DNA from: Ruminococcus sp.
Lineage (GTDB): Bacteria; Bacillota; Clostridia; Oscillospirales; Ruminococcaceae
Assembly (NCBI GenBank): GCA_031262835.1
Contig: JAISGY010000044.1
Location: forward strand, 1 to 64,000
Length of the DNA: 64,000 bases
Direction: 5' to 3'
A model generated the notes under the pieces. That model saw nothing but the letters and a program-made list of their open reading frames with translations. It did not search any database and was not told the DNA's origin. This document shows, piece by piece, positions 1-9,773 of the stretch. The position numbers and the translations under genes are program-made. Each line of letters begins with the position of its first letter. The first letter of the stretch is position 1.

Positions 1-54
1 ATATTTTTACCCGAAGATGAGATAAATAAAATTATTATGAGTGAAATAGAATAG
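1..54 (+). CDS. 3' end of a CDS entering from the left edge (…IFLPEDEINKIIMSEIE*), family not identifiable
   Basis: Open frame from base 1 to TAG at 52-54, followed 7 nt later by the next ATG. Confidence 0.4.
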   Translation: MFLPEDEINKIIMSEIE

Positions 55-61
55 GTGAACC

Positions 62-940
62 ATGCTCGAATTCCATGAACTTACGCTTGCTGAAAAACCC
101 ATTGTAGAAAAGGCTTTGCATACCTCCGACTTTAGGGGCTGCGAATACAGCTTTTCAAATAACCTTGCTTGGCGGCGCGCCGCTGACTCGAAGGTTGCGT
201 TTTATAAAGGCTTCTATATCTGCGCGGCGACAAACCCCGAGTTTTCCTGCGTTAATCCGGCGGGGGAGGGCGACAGAAAAGAGGTCATAGAGGTTCTTAA
301 AAAGCACGCCGAAAGCCTCGGCGGACCGCTTTCGCTAAGCGGCGTTTTGGAAGAACAGATTCCGTTTTTCGAGGAAAATTTCCCCGGGCAGTTTACAGTC
401 GAAAGCAACGAAGATTACTACGACTACGTCTATAATACGACGGATTTTCAAGACTTCCCCGGGAAAAAATACCACGGAAAGCGCAACCACCTCTCGCGCT
501 TTAAAACCCTTTTTAACTATGAGTGCGATGATATAACCGAGCGCGATTTTGACGATTGTATAACCTTCGCCGCGAAAAAGTTTGACGATAAGGGCGACGA
601 AGATGTCGAAACAGCCGTTGCGGAACAATTCGCGATAAATACTTATTTTAACGACTATTATAATCTCTCGCTTTTCGGGAAAATTATAAGGGTTGACGGT
701 GAAATTATCGCGTTTTCGGTCGGCGATAAGCTCAATTCCGACACGGTTGACGTTCATATTGAAAAGGCTGATACGTCGTTCCACGGAGCATATACGGCGA
801 TTGCGAATTTCTTCTCCGGGGGTGTGACGGAGCAGTATCTTAATCGTGAAGAGGACCTCGGAATCGAGGGTTTAAGAAAATCTAAGCAGTCATATTACCC
901 CGTGTTTCAGATTAAAAAGCACAGATTAATTTTCAAATAA
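62..940 (+). CDS. DUF2156 (phosphatidylglycerol lysyltransferase C-terminal/GNAT-like) protein
   Basis: 292 aa ORF; overall pattern …YHGKRNHLSRF…; …DLGIEGLRKSKQSYYPVFQIKKHRLIFK typical of DUF2156. Confidence 0.8.
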   Translation: MLEFHELTLAEKPIVEKALHTSDFRGCEYSFSNNLAWRRAADSKVAFYKGFYICAATNPEFSCVNPAGEGDRKEVIEVLKKHAESLGGPLSLSGVLEEQIPFFEENFPGQFTVESNEDYYDYVYNTTDFQDFPGKKYHGKRNHLSRFKTLFNYECDDITERDFDDCITFAAKKFDDKGDEDVETAVAEQFAINTYFNDYYNLSLFGKIIRVDGEIIAFSVGDKLNSDTVDVHIEKADTSFHGAYTAIANFFSGGVTEQYLNREEDLGIEGLRKSKQSYYPVFQIKKHRLIFK

Positions 941-951
941 AAGAGGTTTTT

Positions 952-2307
952 ATGTCAGCTAAACCGGGAGCAAAACGCGCATCATTTTCAGGGCAAATCG
1001 GGTTTGTGCTTGCGGCGGCGGGGAGTGCCGTCGGGCTCGGAAATGTCTGGCGTTTTCCATACCTTGCCGCGAAATACGGCGGCGGCGCATTCCTCATAAT
1101 TTATCTTATCTGCGCCGTGACATTCGGTTTCACGCTTATGATAACCGAAATCGCGCTCGGGCGCAAAACCGGGAAAAGCGTAATTGAGGCGTATTCGAGC
1201 CTCAATAAACGCTGGAAATTTCTCGGGATTTTAAGCGCGGTTGTGCCGATTTTAATTCTGCCTTATTATTCTGTAATCGGCGGGTGGATAATAAAATATT
1301 TCTCCGCATTTGTAACAATGCAGGGGACGGCGGCGGCGGGGGACGGCTATTTCGGCGCGTTTATCGAAAACCCTTTTCAGAGCGTAATCTGGTGGCTTGT
1401 TTTCTCCGCGCTCACAATGCTTTTTATACTTTCGGGCGTTGAAAAAGGGATTGAAAAAGCCGCGAAAATCATGATGCCGCTGCTCATTATAATGCTTGTC
1501 GGAATAACCGTCTATTCGCTGACGATTCCGGGCGCGATTGCGGGGCTTCGCTATTACCTTTTACCCCGCGCCGAAGCATTTACCCCCGAAGCTGTCCTGT
1601 CGGCGGTCGGGCAGATGTTCTATTCAATGTCCCTCGCGATGGGCATAATGGTTACGTACGGCTCGTATATGAAAAAGAGTGAGAATATCGAAAAATCAGT
1701 GCGGCATATTGAGCTTTTCGACACCGGGGTTGCCTTCCTTGCGGGAATGCTCGTCGTCCCGGCAGTGTCGGCGTTCGCGGGCGGTGCGGAAAATATGCAA
1801 GCGGGACCGTCGCTCATGTTCATAACCCTCCCGAAGGTTTTCATGAGCATGGGACCGATAACGGGAATAATTATCGGCTGTTTATTCTTCCTCTTGATGC
1901 TATTCGCCGCCCTTACGTCTTCAATCTCAATCGCCGAAACAGTAGTCTCGATTTTCTGCGACAGATTCGGAATTTCGCGCAAAAAATCAATCCTCGTAAC
2001 CTCCGGCATAGTCTTAGTTTTAGGCGTGTTGTCCGCGCTCGGGTACGGCGTTCTGTCGGGGATTCATCCCTTCGGTCAAGACTCGTTCCTCGACTTTTTC
2101 GACTTTATCACAAACTCGGTAATCATGCCGATTGTCGCGCTTTTAACCTGTATCTTCGTCGGGTTCATAATCAAGCCGGAAACGCTTACCTCCGAAGTTA
2201 AACTCTCGTCAAAATTCAAGGCGGAAAAATTCTATAAAGTTTTCGTAAAATTTATCGCGCCGATAATCTTAGCCGCAATTTTAATCTTCGGGCTTTTTGC
2301 GAAGTAA
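952..2307 (+). CDS. Sodium-dependent neurotransmitter:sodium symporter (SNF) family transporter
   Basis: 451 aa, SGQIGFVLAAAGSAVGLGNVWRFPYLAAKYGGGAFL signature, many TM segments. Confidence 0.95.
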   Translation: MSAKPGAKRASFSGQIGFVLAAAGSAVGLGNVWRFPYLAAKYGGGAFLIIYLICAVTFGFTLMITEIALGRKTGKSVIEAYSSLNKRWKFLGILSAVVPILILPYYSVIGGWIIKYFSAFVTMQGTAAAGDGYFGAFIENPFQSVIWWLVFSALTMLFILSGVEKGIEKAAKIMMPLLIIMLVGITVYSLTIPGAIAGLRYYLLPRAEAFTPEAVLSAVGQMFYSMSLAMGIMVTYGSYMKKSENIEKSVRHIELFDTGVAFLAGMLVVPAVSAFAGGAENMQAGPSLMFITLPKVFMSMGPITGIIIGCLFFLLMLFAALTSSISIAETVVSIFCDRFGISRKKSILVTSGIVLVLGVLSALGYGVLSGIHPFGQDSFLDFFDFITNSVIMPIVALLTCIFVGFIIKPETLTSEVKLSSKFKAEKFYKVFVKFIAPIILAAILIFGLFAK

Positions 2308-2362
2308 AACTGCCGAAGATTCCTTGATTTCTAACTCGTTTTCTGTATCTCTTAGCAAAAAG

Positions 2363-2385
2363 CTCCCCGAAAAATTCTCGGGGAG
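2363..2385. terminator. Convergent intrinsic terminator CTCCCCGA-N7-TCGGGGAG
   Basis: Perfect 8-bp stem followed by TTTT, between convergent genes. Confidence 0.75.
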
Positions 2386-2390
2386 TTTTC

Positions 2391-4130
2391 CTATTCGAGC
2401 TCAAGCGGCGTAACGTAAATCGTCCGGTTGTGTGTGAAGATAACCATTCCGGGTTTTGAGCCGGCGGGCTTTTTGACATAGCGAACCTCGACAATATCAA
2501 CCGGGACCTGCGACGACGTCCGCGCCTTAGAATGAGCGGCGGCGAGCCTTGCCGCGTAGCGCAAAGTCTCTTCCGAAGGGGTCTTACCCTCGGTTTTGAC
2601 GATAAGATGAGAGCCGGGGATATTTTTTGTGTGAAGCCAAAAGTCGGTTTTTTCCGCGCTTTTGGTGATTAAATCGTTCTGCGAATTGTTCCTTCCGACA
2701 AGAATTTCAGTGCCGTCGGGCGCATGAAAAATTATCGGCGGCAAGAGCTTTTTTACACGCTTTTTCGGGTTAACATTCTGCTTAACAAACCCCTCAGAAA
2801 CAAGCTCCGCGCGGAGTTCCTCAATCTCCGAATCGGTTTTCGCCCGCGACAAAAGGTCGATAACACTCTCGATATAAGAAAGCTCATCGCCGCCCTTTTT
2901 AATCTGCTCGGTGAGGATTTTTTCGCGCATCTCTGCCTTTTTATATTCGAGGTAGTATTTTTGCGCATTTTTCGCGGCTGAAAGCCTTTTATCAAGCGGA
3001 ATTTTTATAACAGGAAGATTTTCATCATAAAAATTTTCGCACGAAAAACTGTCTATACCGTCTTTTATGCGGTATAAATTCGCCGAAAGAAGGTCGCCCA
3101 TCGTCTTTAACTCGAAACGTTCGGCGGCTTTTAGAAGTTCAAGTTTTTGCGCGGTAATTCTGCCGGTAATCCGCTCAATACGGTTGTTAAGCAGCTTTTG
3201 CAGGTCTCCGGCGCGCTGATGAAGCCTTGTGCTTATGTCCTTTTCACGATAGAAATAATCAAGGCATCTGCAAGCGGAAAGCTCACCGGTAAAGTTTTTC
3301 TTTTCAAAAATCCCTTCATACTCAAAAACGTCAACGATTGTAAAATCTTTCAGTGCGTTTTTTTCGATAATAACGGTCGGGCAGGTTTTCCCCGCACTAA
3401 GACTTGCTGAAAACTCTTTGATAACGGCACAGAGCCTGTCTAACTGTGAGGCGGTCAGTTCATGTACTTTTATCCCGTTAACACCCGCCGCGGCATACAC
3501 CCATTCCCTCGCAAGGAGGGGACAGACCCCCTCGAAAATCTTAATAAGCCCTCGAGAAGTTTCACCGCCGATTTCCGCAAGCTTTGCAGACAGTTCTGTT
3601 TGCGTAAAGTTATTGATACTAAGCCGCTCATCATCAATGGGCGGCATCTGATAACGCACTCCGGGCAGAACAAGCCGCTTTTCGGAAACGTTCATGTCAA
3701 CCCGCTTAATGCTGTCGATAACTTTCCCGTCAGCACCGATAAGGATAACGTTTGAATACTTCCCCATAATCTCGGCGGCAAGGGTAAGTTTCACCATATC
3801 GCCGAGTTCGTTCATACTTTCAAAATCAAAAAAAAGTACCCGCTCAAGCCCGTCCTGCCGTATAGACAAAAGCTTTCCGCCGCCCAAGTGCTTTCGGAGC
3901 AGCATACAAAACATCGGCGGAGCCTTCGGGTTTTCGGGAACATTTTCGGTTAAAAGAACCCTTGCGGAATCGGGGGACGCCGATAAAAGCAGCTTATGGT
4001 TGCCGCTTTTTGCACGCATTGTGATTATGAGTTCCTCTTTCGAGGGTTGGTTTATTTTATCAATCCGCCCGTTTTCAAGGAAAGAAATTTCACGGCGAAT
4101 TGAGTACAAATATGCTCCGTCAAGTGACAA
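2391..4130 (-). CDS. rqcH: NFACT family protein, Rqc2 homolog RqcH (fibronectin-binding A-like)
   Basis: 579 aa; MSLDGAYLYSIRREI N-terminus, C-terminal GRNNSQNDLITKSAEKTDFWLHTKNIPGSHLIVKT. Confidence 0.9.
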   Translation of the reverse strand: MSLDGAYLYSIRREISFLENGRIDKINQPSKEELIITMRAKSGNHKLLLSASPDSARVLLTENVPENPKAPPMFCMLLRKHLGGGKLLSIRQDGLERVLFFDFESMNELGDMVKLTLAAEIMGKYSNVILIGADGKVIDSIKRVDMNVSEKRLVLPGVRYQMPPIDDERLSINNFTQTELSAKLAEIGGETSRGLIKIFEGVCPLLAREWVYAAAGVNGIKVHELTASQLDRLCAVIKEFSASLSAGKTCPTVIIEKNALKDFTIVDVFEYEGIFEKKNFTGELSACRCLDYFYREKDISTRLHQRAGDLQKLLNNRIERITGRITAQKLELLKAAERFELKTMGDLLSANLYRIKDGIDSFSCENFYDENLPVIKIPLDKRLSAAKNAQKYYLEYKKAEMREKILTEQIKKGGDELSYIESVIDLLSRAKTDSEIEELRAELVSEGFVKQNVNPKKRVKKLLPPIIFHAPDGTEILVGRNNSQNDLITKSAEKTDFWLHTKNIPGSHLIVKTEGKTPSEETLRYAARLAAAHSKARTSSQVPVDIVEVRYVKKPAGSKPGMVIFTHNRTIYVTPLELE

Positions 4131-4142
4131 GTTTTTTTACCT

Positions 4143-5420
4143 CTAAACTATACTTACAGGGTCGATATCCGTTTCGGAAATAATTATTTCGGTTAAAGGG
4201 AACTGTTTGCGTAAAAGATCTGCGGCGTATTCTTTCATCATTGCTTCCGTTGCATAATGCCCGCAGTCGAAAACAGGGAAATTACGCCCCTTCGCATCAA
4301 TAAAATGACTGTGCTTAAGGTCGGCGGTTATGTAAACGTCGGCTAAATTTTCGTCATAAATTCTGCTTAAAAATTCGCCGCCCGCGCCGGAACAAAACGC
4401 AACCTTCTTGATGTTTAAATTACCCTTTATGTCGGTAAACCTAACAACAGCCGAATGAAACATTTCCTTAAGTTTCCCGGCAAAATCAGAAGCGGTAGTA
4501 TCTATAGCTTCGGGCAGCTCAAAGATAATCCCGATGCCGCTGTTATCGTATGTCGGTTCAATCGGCGTTTTATTGTAGATATGGTCAACCGCGAAAAATC
4601 TTGTAAACTCCGGAATGAAGATGTTGTTCATACCCGTTTCGGAGGAATCGAAACAGGTGTGCGAACAGATACAGGCGATGCCGTTTTTCATAGCATGAAC
4701 AGAAGGCGTTTGCGGTAAAAGCTTCGTAAGCGGGTGAAAAATAACGGGGTGATGCGAGATAATAATTCCGCAATTTTTCGCCATTGCCTCTTCGACAACA
4801 TCAAAACTTATGTCGAGAGCGACAAGAACCTTGTCAACCTCTGCGTCGGATAGCTCACCGACAAGAAGCCCCGAATTATCCCAATCTTCGGCATGAGAAA
4901 AGGGCGCGATACAGTCGAGTGCGGAGTAAATTTTTTTTACAGTCGCTTTCATATCTCTCACCATCGTTGCATTAATAATATCGTATTTTTTTCCTGAATC
5001 GAAAACAGTCTTTCTGCCGGTTATTCTGTAGCCTTCGCTTAACAGAAAGTTAACGAGTATTTCGCGTCGCGTCATAGGTTGCAGTATTAAGTTTTTGCCG
5101 CAAAGCCGCTCCCCGCCGCGCAACAAAATGTCCGCTATAAGCTCTCCGCCCATACCGGCAATTACAATATCGGTAACTTCTGTCAGGTCGATTCCGTCGA
5201 AGCCGTCGGTCTGACAAAACGAAATGCGGGCGCCTGCTTTTTCGGCATTTTTCTTCGCAGTGTCGAGCGGCTTTTTATTTATATCGGTGCAAAGAGCCTT
5301 TTCGCAGATACCCGCGCACAGAAGGCTAATGGGCAGTTTCCCATGGTCGGTACCGATGTCACAGATATACTTTCCGCGTACAAACCCCGCAACTGCCCCA
5401 AGTCTTGCGTCAAGCTTCAT
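4143..5420 (-). CDS. Fusion protein: TrmK-like tRNA (adenine22-N1)-methyltransferase domain + Nif3-like dinuclear metal-centre protein
   Basis: N-term ICDIGTDHGKLPISLL / IAGMGGELIADIL / LILQPM (TrmK); from about aa 155 ATVKKIYSALDCIAPFSHAEDWDNSGLLVG … IISHHPVIFHPL … DCGHYATE (Nif3), one uninterrupted ORF. Confidence 0.9.
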   Translation of the reverse strand: MKLDARLGAVAGFVRGKYICDIGTDHGKLPISLLCAGICEKALCTDINKKPLDTAKKNAEKAGARISFCQTDGFDGIDLTEVTDIVIAGMGGELIADILLRGGERLCGKNLILQPMTRREILVNFLLSEGYRITGRKTVFDSGKKYDIINATMVRDMKATVKKIYSALDCIAPFSHAEDWDNSGLLVGELSDAEVDKVLVALDISFDVVEEAMAKNCGIIISHHPVIFHPLTKLLPQTPSVHAMKNGIACICSHTCFDSSETGMNNIFIPEFTRFFAVDHIYNKTPIEPTYDNSGIGIIFELPEAIDTTASDFAGKLKEMFHSAVVRFTDIKGNLNIKKVAFCSGAGGEFLSRIYDENLADVYITADLKHSHFIDAKGRNFPVFDCGHYATEAMMKEYAADLLRKQFPLTEIIISETDIDPVSIV

Positions 5421-5611
5421 GCGACAAGCTTATTTATGTCTTCTACAAGCTTGTCCGCGTCATTCCCGTGAACAGTACAGGCTTCGGCAATTGTTTCGCC
5501 TCTCGAGGCGGGACAGCCGAGGCAGTGCATACCGATACCTAAAAACAATTCCGCAGTCTGAGGGAATTTATCGAGTACATCGCCGATAATTGAATCTTTT
5601 GTAACAGTCAT
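5417..5611 (-). CDS. DUF1858 domain protein (ScdA N-terminal-like, Cys-containing)
   Basis: 64 aa; ITKDSIIGDVLDKFPQTAELFLGIGMHCLGCPASRGETIAEAC; ATGA overlap with the downstream gene. Confidence 0.85.
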   Translation of the reverse strand: MTVTKDSIIGDVLDKFPQTAELFLGIGMHCLGCPASRGETIAEACTVHGNDADKLVEDINKLVA

Positions 5612-5678
5612 CTTTTTTTACCTCTTTTTATAAAACTATGTAATTATTATACCCGATTTTTAACGAAATGTCAAGTAT

Positions 5679-6659
5679 TCAGCGCAAAGCACCATGAATC
5701 GTAATTCCGATAAAATAAACAACAGTGATCACGGTAAGCGGCGCAAGCCAAAGCCCGATAAACTTACGCGAAGCCGTAAGCTCTTTGCAGTTGTTTTCAA
5801 GCTTAAAGTCATCGCGGCTTTTTATAAGCGTAATTATAAGCAGGATAAGACCTGTTACTATCATGCCAAAAAGGATTAAGTATATAGCGGAGGGATTGAA
5901 GCCTGAACCAAAACCATTAACAGGATCATACGGGAAAAGCGAGCGGAAGGTAGCGAAGAAATTTATACACATATGCAGAATTATTGACGGGAATATGGAA
6001 CGTGTCTTTGCCATTAAGAATGAAAAGCATATACCGGCACCTAACGTCAAGGGTATCTGTGCATAGTTTGTGTGCCATAATGCGAACATGACGGCGGAGT
6101 ATATTACGGCAAGGAAACTGCCGTATTTTTCTAAATTTCGGAGGAAGACACCACGGAATATAACTTCCTCTAAAATCGGAGCCATAAATATAAGCATTAT
6201 TGCAATGGCAATTCCGCCGAATGCCGACCCGTCAGTATTTGAATTTGATTCAGTAAATGTAACCCCCGCGGCTTTTTGGATTGCGCTAATAAGGAGAGCA
6301 CCCATTCCACTCGTGAAGTAGGTTATAAATATACCTATAAAAATCCATTTAACAATTTTGCCGGTTTTTACCTGAGGTTTACAAAAGCTCATCTTCAGAC
6401 TGTTGCCAATACCCTGCCCGCTCTTACGTGCAATAAGTATCAGCGACGGTAAAAATATAACATATTTTATAATGTTATATACTATCTGTACAACTATCAT
6501 AGCATGGTATCCGTCAGGGGTGTTTCTATTGTCCTCTGTTATTCCGTAAATTTTGTATATAGCTAAAATAGCTAATTGTCCGATTATAAACGTAATGACT
6601 GAAAAGCCTAAGAGAAGCCCTGAATTGATATTGGCGTCTTTTCGTAAACTTTTTTCCAT
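5679..6659 (-). CDS. CPBP family intramembrane glutamic endopeptidase, tandem copy 1
   Basis: APILEEVIFRGVFLRNLEKYG (EExxxR) and FALWHTN motif; start placed at MEKSLRKDANINSG. Confidence 0.9.
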   Translation of the reverse strand: MEKSLRKDANINSGLLLGFSVITFIIGQLAILAIYKIYGITEDNRNTPDGYHAMIVVQIVYNIIKYVIFLPSLILIARKSGQGIGNSLKMSFCKPQVKTGKIVKWIFIGIFITYFTSGMGALLISAIQKAAGVTFTESNSNTDGSAFGGIAIAIMLIFMAPILEEVIFRGVFLRNLEKYGSFLAVIYSAVMFALWHTNYAQIPLTLGAGICFSFLMAKTRSIFPSIILHMCINFFATFRSLFPYDPVNGFGSGFNPSAIYLILFGMIVTGLILLIITLIKSRDDFKLENNCKELTASRKFIGLWLAPLTVITVVYFIGITIHGALR

Positions 6660-6721
6660 TTTAAAACTCTCCATTTAATTTAGATAATATTATAGCTAAG
6701 ATTTCACGAAATGTCAAGTAT

Positions 6722-7699
6722 TCATCGCAAAGCGTTATAAATCGTAAGTCCGATAAATACTGCTACAGCAGCTATCGTAAGCGGCGCAAGCCAAAGTCCG
6801 ATAAACTTACGTGAAGTCGTAAGCTCTTTGCAGTTGTTTTCAAGCTTAAAGTCGTCGCGGCTTTTTATAAGCGTTATTACAAACAGAATAAAGCCTATTA
6901 TTACTATAACGGTAAGGATAAGGTACATAAAGACCGGATTAAAGCCTGAATCCTCAGGTGAACCGTCCGGGAAAAGCGAGACGAAGTTACCGAAGAAATT
7001 CAAACACAGATGCAGAATCATTGACGGAAATATAGAACCTGTCTTCACCATCATGAACGAAAAACATAGACCGCCTGCAATTGTAAAGAATAACTGTGAA
7101 TAGTTGGTATGCCATAAACCAAACATGACACCGGAGTATATTACCGCAAGATAACCTCCGTATTTTTCCAAGTTCCGTAAGAGCACTCCGCGAAACAATA
7201 TTTCCTCTAAAATCGGAGCCATAATTACCGTCATAATTGTAACGGCAATTCCGCCGAACGCCGACCCGTCGGTATTTAAATCAGCCGACCTAAGGGAGAC
7301 TCCGAAAGCCTTTTCTATTGCCATGAATAACATAGTTGATAAAATAGATACAGCATAAATTACAAAAAAACTTATAAACATCCATTTAACAATCTTACCG
7401 GCACCTACCTTTGGCTTACAGAAGCTTTTGCGCAGACTGTTTTCACCGCCCTGCTTTAATGCACGGGCAATTACAACAAGTAGCGGCAGAAATACTATGT
7501 ATTTGATAAGATTATAAATTATGTTTGATATAATGATTGCTCGGTTCTCATCAGGGCTGATACTTGGATTGTCTGTCGGTACACCGTAATAATTGTATAC
7601 AGCACGAATAACAAACTGTCCGATTATAAGTGTAATGAGTGAAAATCCCAATATCAACCCGGAATTGATATTAGCGTCTTTCCGTAAACTTTTTTCCAT
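6722..7699 (-). CDS. CPBP family intramembrane glutamic endopeptidase, tandem copy 2
   Basis: APILEEILFRGVLLRNLEKYG; GLWHTN; same N- and C-termini as its neighbours. Confidence 0.9.
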   Translation of the reverse strand: MEKSLRKDANINSGLILGFSLITLIIGQFVIRAVYNYYGVPTDNPSISPDENRAIIISNIIYNLIKYIVFLPLLVVIARALKQGGENSLRKSFCKPKVGAGKIVKWMFISFFVIYAVSILSTMLFMAIEKAFGVSLRSADLNTDGSAFGGIAVTIMTVIMAPILEEILFRGVLLRNLEKYGGYLAVIYSGVMFGLWHTNYSQLFFTIAGGLCFSFMMVKTGSIFPSMILHLCLNFFGNFVSLFPDGSPEDSGFNPVFMYLILTVIVIIGFILFVITLIKSRDDFKLENNCKELTTSRKFIGLWLAPLTIAAVAVFIGLTIYNALR

Positions 7700-7740
7700 T
7701 ATGTAACCCTCCGTTTATTTAGGTAGATATAAATACCGAA

Positions 7741-8706
7741 TTATGTACGGGGTATAGCATTATAAATCGTAAATCCGATAAACACGGCAATAAGAATTAC
7801 CGTAACCGGCGCAAGCCAAAGAGCCTTAATTTTACCGGATGTTGAAATCTCTTTACAGTTGTTTTCGAGCTTAAAATCATCGCGGTGTTTTACAAGCGTT
7901 ACTATGAGCAGGATAAAACCCACAATAATAAAACAGAACACCACGAAAATGGATAATATACCGACAAATTTTAATGGAGTATCACCCGATATATCATTAA
8001 CCAAAAGATTATTTATGTTCCCGAAAAAATTCACGGAACAATGGAAGATAATTGACGGGATTATAGAGCGCGTTTTTACCATTATAAATCCGGAACAACA
8101 ACCGGCAATTATAGCGAAGGGTATCTGCGGGTAGTTAGTATGCCAAAGTCCGAACATTACAGCTGAGAATATAATCGCAAGAAGCCCCCCGTATTTTTCA
8201 AGGTTACGAAGGAATACCCCTCGGAATAAAATCTCCTCGAAAATCGGTGCTGCTATGACTGTCATAAGGGTTATAATAAAATTACCTGTACTCGTTCCGT
8301 CACTGTCAATCGAAATTTGGTTCAGTTCTAACCCGGCGGATTGTGTAATTGCGGCGAATATTTGGCTAAGCAGGAATGCTCCGGCATAAGTGACAAAGAA
8401 CGCCATAAATATCCATTTAGCAATCTTACCGGCACCTACCTGCGGCTTACAGAAGCTTTTGCCGAGGCTGTTGCCTATACCTTGCTTAAATGCACGTGCG
8501 GCGATAATTACTATCGGGAGAAGGACAGCATACATTAAAATGTCATTTGCGAGATTCAAAAAAACAGTTGCGGTATCTCTGTTCGCTTCACCAAAATAGC
8601 TTTTAAGTACAGGTCTTATTAATGCAATACCTATCTCCGCGGCAAGAACAAAAAACAAGAGCAGTCCTGAATTGATGTTGGCGTCTTTTCGTAAACTTTT
8701 TTCCAC
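7741..8706 (-). CDS. CPBP family intramembrane glutamic endopeptidase, tandem copy 3
   Basis: APIFEEILFRGVFLRNLEKYG; GLWHTN; same N-terminus MEKSLRKDANINSG. Confidence 0.9.
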   Translation of the reverse strand: MEKSLRKDANINSGLLLFFVLAAEIGIALIRPVLKSYFGEANRDTATVFLNLANDILMYAVLLPIVIIAARAFKQGIGNSLGKSFCKPQVGAGKIAKWIFMAFFVTYAGAFLLSQIFAAITQSAGLELNQISIDSDGTSTGNFIITLMTVIAAPIFEEILFRGVFLRNLEKYGGLLAIIFSAVMFGLWHTNYPQIPFAIIAGCCSGFIMVKTRSIIPSIIFHCSVNFFGNINNLLVNDISGDTPLKFVGILSIFVVFCFIIVGFILLIVTLVKHRDDFKLENNCKEISTSGKIKALWLAPVTVILIAVFIGFTIYNAIPRT

Positions 8707-8770
8707 TATGTACCTCTCCTTAAAAAGGAGCGGCAGACCGCCGAAACTCAGCAGTCCGCCGCAGACTCAT

Positions 8771-9769
8771 TTACTTTACAGCCTCTTCAACCGCAACAGC
8801 GCAAGCAACGGTAGCCCCAACCATGGGGTTGTTGCCCATACCGATTAAGCCCATCATCTCAACATGAGCGGGGACGGAGCTTGAGCCGGCGAATTGTGCG
8901 TCGGAGTGCATACGTCCCATTGTGTCGGTCATGCCGTAGGAAGCAGGACCGGCAGCCATGTTGTCGGGGTGGAGGGTTCTTCCTGTGCCGCCGCCGGACG
9001 CAACCGAGAAGTATTTCTTCCCGTTTTCATTGCACCATTTCTTGTATGTTCCTGCAACAGGATGCTGGAAGCGGGTGGGGTTTGTGGAGTTACCGGTGAT
9101 GGAAACGTCTGCTTTTTCATAGCGGAGTATCGCTACACCCTCGTTAACATCATCAGCCCCATAACAGCGAACCTTTGCCTTTTCACCGTTTGAATATGCC
9201 TTTTCCTGTACGATTTTAAGGTCGCCGGTGTAGTAGTCATATTCGGTCTGAACGTAGGTAAAGCCGTTAATGCGGGAGATTATCATAGCCGCGTCCTTGC
9301 CGAGACCGTTAAGGATTACGCGGAGAGGCTTCTTGCGCGCCTTGTTAGCGGTGCGGGCGATACCGATTGCACCCTCTGCCGCCGCGAAGGATTCATGTCC
9401 CGCAAGGAAGCAGAAGCAGTCTGTCTCTTCTTCAAGAAGCATCTTGCCGAGGTTGCCGTGACCGATACCTACAGCGCGATTTTCTGCAACAGAACCGGGA
9501 ACGCAAAACGCCTGTAAGCCGAGTCCGATATCAGCCGCCGCATCGGCAGCCCTTTTTGTGCCTTTTTTAAGCGCGATTGCAACGCCGAGGGTATACGCCC
9601 AAACAGCATTTTCAAAACAGATATTTTGTACGCCGCGAACTATCGAACCGACGTCAACGCCCTTTTCTTTGCAGAAAGCATCAGCCGCTTCAAGTGAGTC
9701 AAAACCGTATTCCTTAAGACAAGCCTCAATTTTAGGCATCCGTCTCTCTTTTCCTTCAAAAGTAGCCAT
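8771..9769 (-). CDS. GGGtGRT family protein (unknown function)
   Basis: VASGGGTGRTLHPDNMAAGPASYGMTDTMGRMHSDAQFAGSS; start chosen at MATFEGKERR with GGGAGGAA SD. Confidence 0.85.
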   Translation of the reverse strand: MATFEGKERRMPKIEACLKEYGFDSLEAADAFCKEKGVDVGSIVRGVQNICFENAVWAYTLGVAIALKKGTKRAADAAADIGLGLQAFCVPGSVAENRAVGIGHGNLGKMLLEEETDCFCFLAGHESFAAAEGAIGIARTANKARKKPLRVILNGLGKDAAMIISRINGFTYVQTEYDYYTGDLKIVQEKAYSNGEKAKVRCYGADDVNEGVAILRYEKADVSITGNSTNPTRFQHPVAGTYKKWCNENGKKYFSVASGGGTGRTLHPDNMAAGPASYGMTDTMGRMHSDAQFAGSSSVPAHVEMMGLIGMGNNPMVGATVACAVAVEEAVK

Positions 9770-9773
9770 CTCT

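Noticed and set aside
335-784. 149-aa antisense ORF opposite the DUF2156 gene
   Set aside because: Mirror ORF of a well-supported CDS with no recognisable domain
8728-8765. GC-rich imperfect inverted repeat after the GGGtGRT gene as a regulatory RNA
   Set aside because: Best explained as an imperfect intrinsic terminator followed by a T tract on the - strand
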